Source: JBBKWQ01 sp037969115 (GTDB taxonomy: Bacteria; Actinomycetota; Acidimicrobiia; Acidimicrobiales; Ilumatobacteraceae). Taken from it: a DNA stretch of 11,103 bases. Both the position numbers and the translations under genes were made by a program. The notes beneath the pieces were generated by a model. The model worked only from the letters and a program-made list of their open reading frames with translations, was not told the DNA's origin and ran no database searches. The number at the start of each line of letters is the position of its first letter. Positions within the stretch are counted from its first letter, which is position 1. Of this stretch, positions 11,012-11,103 are shown piece after piece. Location: NCBI GenBank assembly GCA_037969115.1, contig JBBKWQ010000240.1:1-11103 (forward strand), given 5' to 3'.

Positions 11012-11103
11012 GGCGTTTCCTCCAGGTCGTTGCCGCTGCCGAGCACGTCGAAGAGCACGGCCATGCGAACGGCGATGCCGTTCGTGACCTGCTGGGTGAT
11101 CAC
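11008..11103 (-). CDS. pyrB: Aspartate carbamoyltransferase catalytic subunit, C-terminal 31 residues only
   Basis: The end of the enzyme that joins carbamoyl phosphate and aspartate in the second step of UMP synthesis. Only 31 residues and the stop are inside the window. The segment QQVTNGIAVRMAVLFDVLG matches the conserved last helix of bacterial PyrB, followed by a short tail GSGNDLEETP. The catalytic residues lie beyond the right edge. The stop overlaps the pyrC start as ATGA. The identity rests on this helix plus the position directly before pyrC, which is the usual pyrB-pyrC-carA-carB order. Confidence 0.88.
   Translation of the reverse strand: MITQQVTNGIAVRMAVLFDVLGSGNDLEETP
11019..11023 (-). 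promoter_or_regulatory. Ribosome binding site of pyrC
   Basis: GGAGG, followed by AAA, lies seven bases before the ATG at 11011 inside the end of pyrB. It supports the long pyrC start that includes the Thr/Asp-rich extension. Confidence 0.8.

Overview
The window is a block of housekeeping genes from a GC-rich bacterium, and every supported gene lies on the minus strand, so transcription runs from high to low coordinates. In transcription order it holds: the end of pyrB, pyrC, a 23-codon mini-ORF, carA, carB, a class 1 pyrD, mihF, gmk, rpoZ, coaBC, metK and the start of priA. This gene order, with the actinobacterial nucleoid protein mIHF next to gmk and a PriA without a Walker A motif, points to Actinomycetota. 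A class 1 pyrD in place of pyrF, and no small membrane-protein gene between pyrC and carA, differ from the layout I know for Mycobacterium. A deep-branching lineage such as Acidimicrobiia is plausible, but that is inference from gene content, not from a phylogenetic marker.

Region by region. About 4257-11103 is the pyrimidine module. PyrB (last 31 residues only) makes carbamoyl-aspartate, PyrC closes it to dihydroorotate, CarA and CarB supply carbamoyl phosphate, and PyrD oxidises dihydroorotate to orotate. The genes are joined by ATGA or TGATG stop/start overlaps. About 3466-4318 carries mihF (nucleoid-associated protein) and gmk (GMP to GDP). About 3115-3405 is rpoZ (RNA polymerase omega). 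About 675-3093 holds coaBC (4'-phosphopantetheine synthesis) and metK (S-adenosylmethionine synthesis). 1-674 is the N-terminal part of priA (replication restart).

No intergenic gap exceeds about 61 bases, and I see no terminator, rRNA, tRNA, CRISPR, insertion sequence or prophage element. The whole window reads as one long co-directional operon that ties nucleotide, CoA and SAM supply to transcription, nucleoid organisation and replication restart.

Most worth a second look are a 23-codon, AT-rich mini-ORF between pyrC and carA with its own strong ribosome binding site and stop/start overlaps at both ends; metK and priA sharing one reading frame separated by a single TGA; a class 1B-like PyrD with no pyrK or pyrF beside it; a 62-base pyrD/mihF overlap; a Thr/Asp-rich repeat-encoded extension on PyrC; and a missing CoaC-domain cysteine. 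I did not find a convincing new defence, mobile or multi-gene system here.
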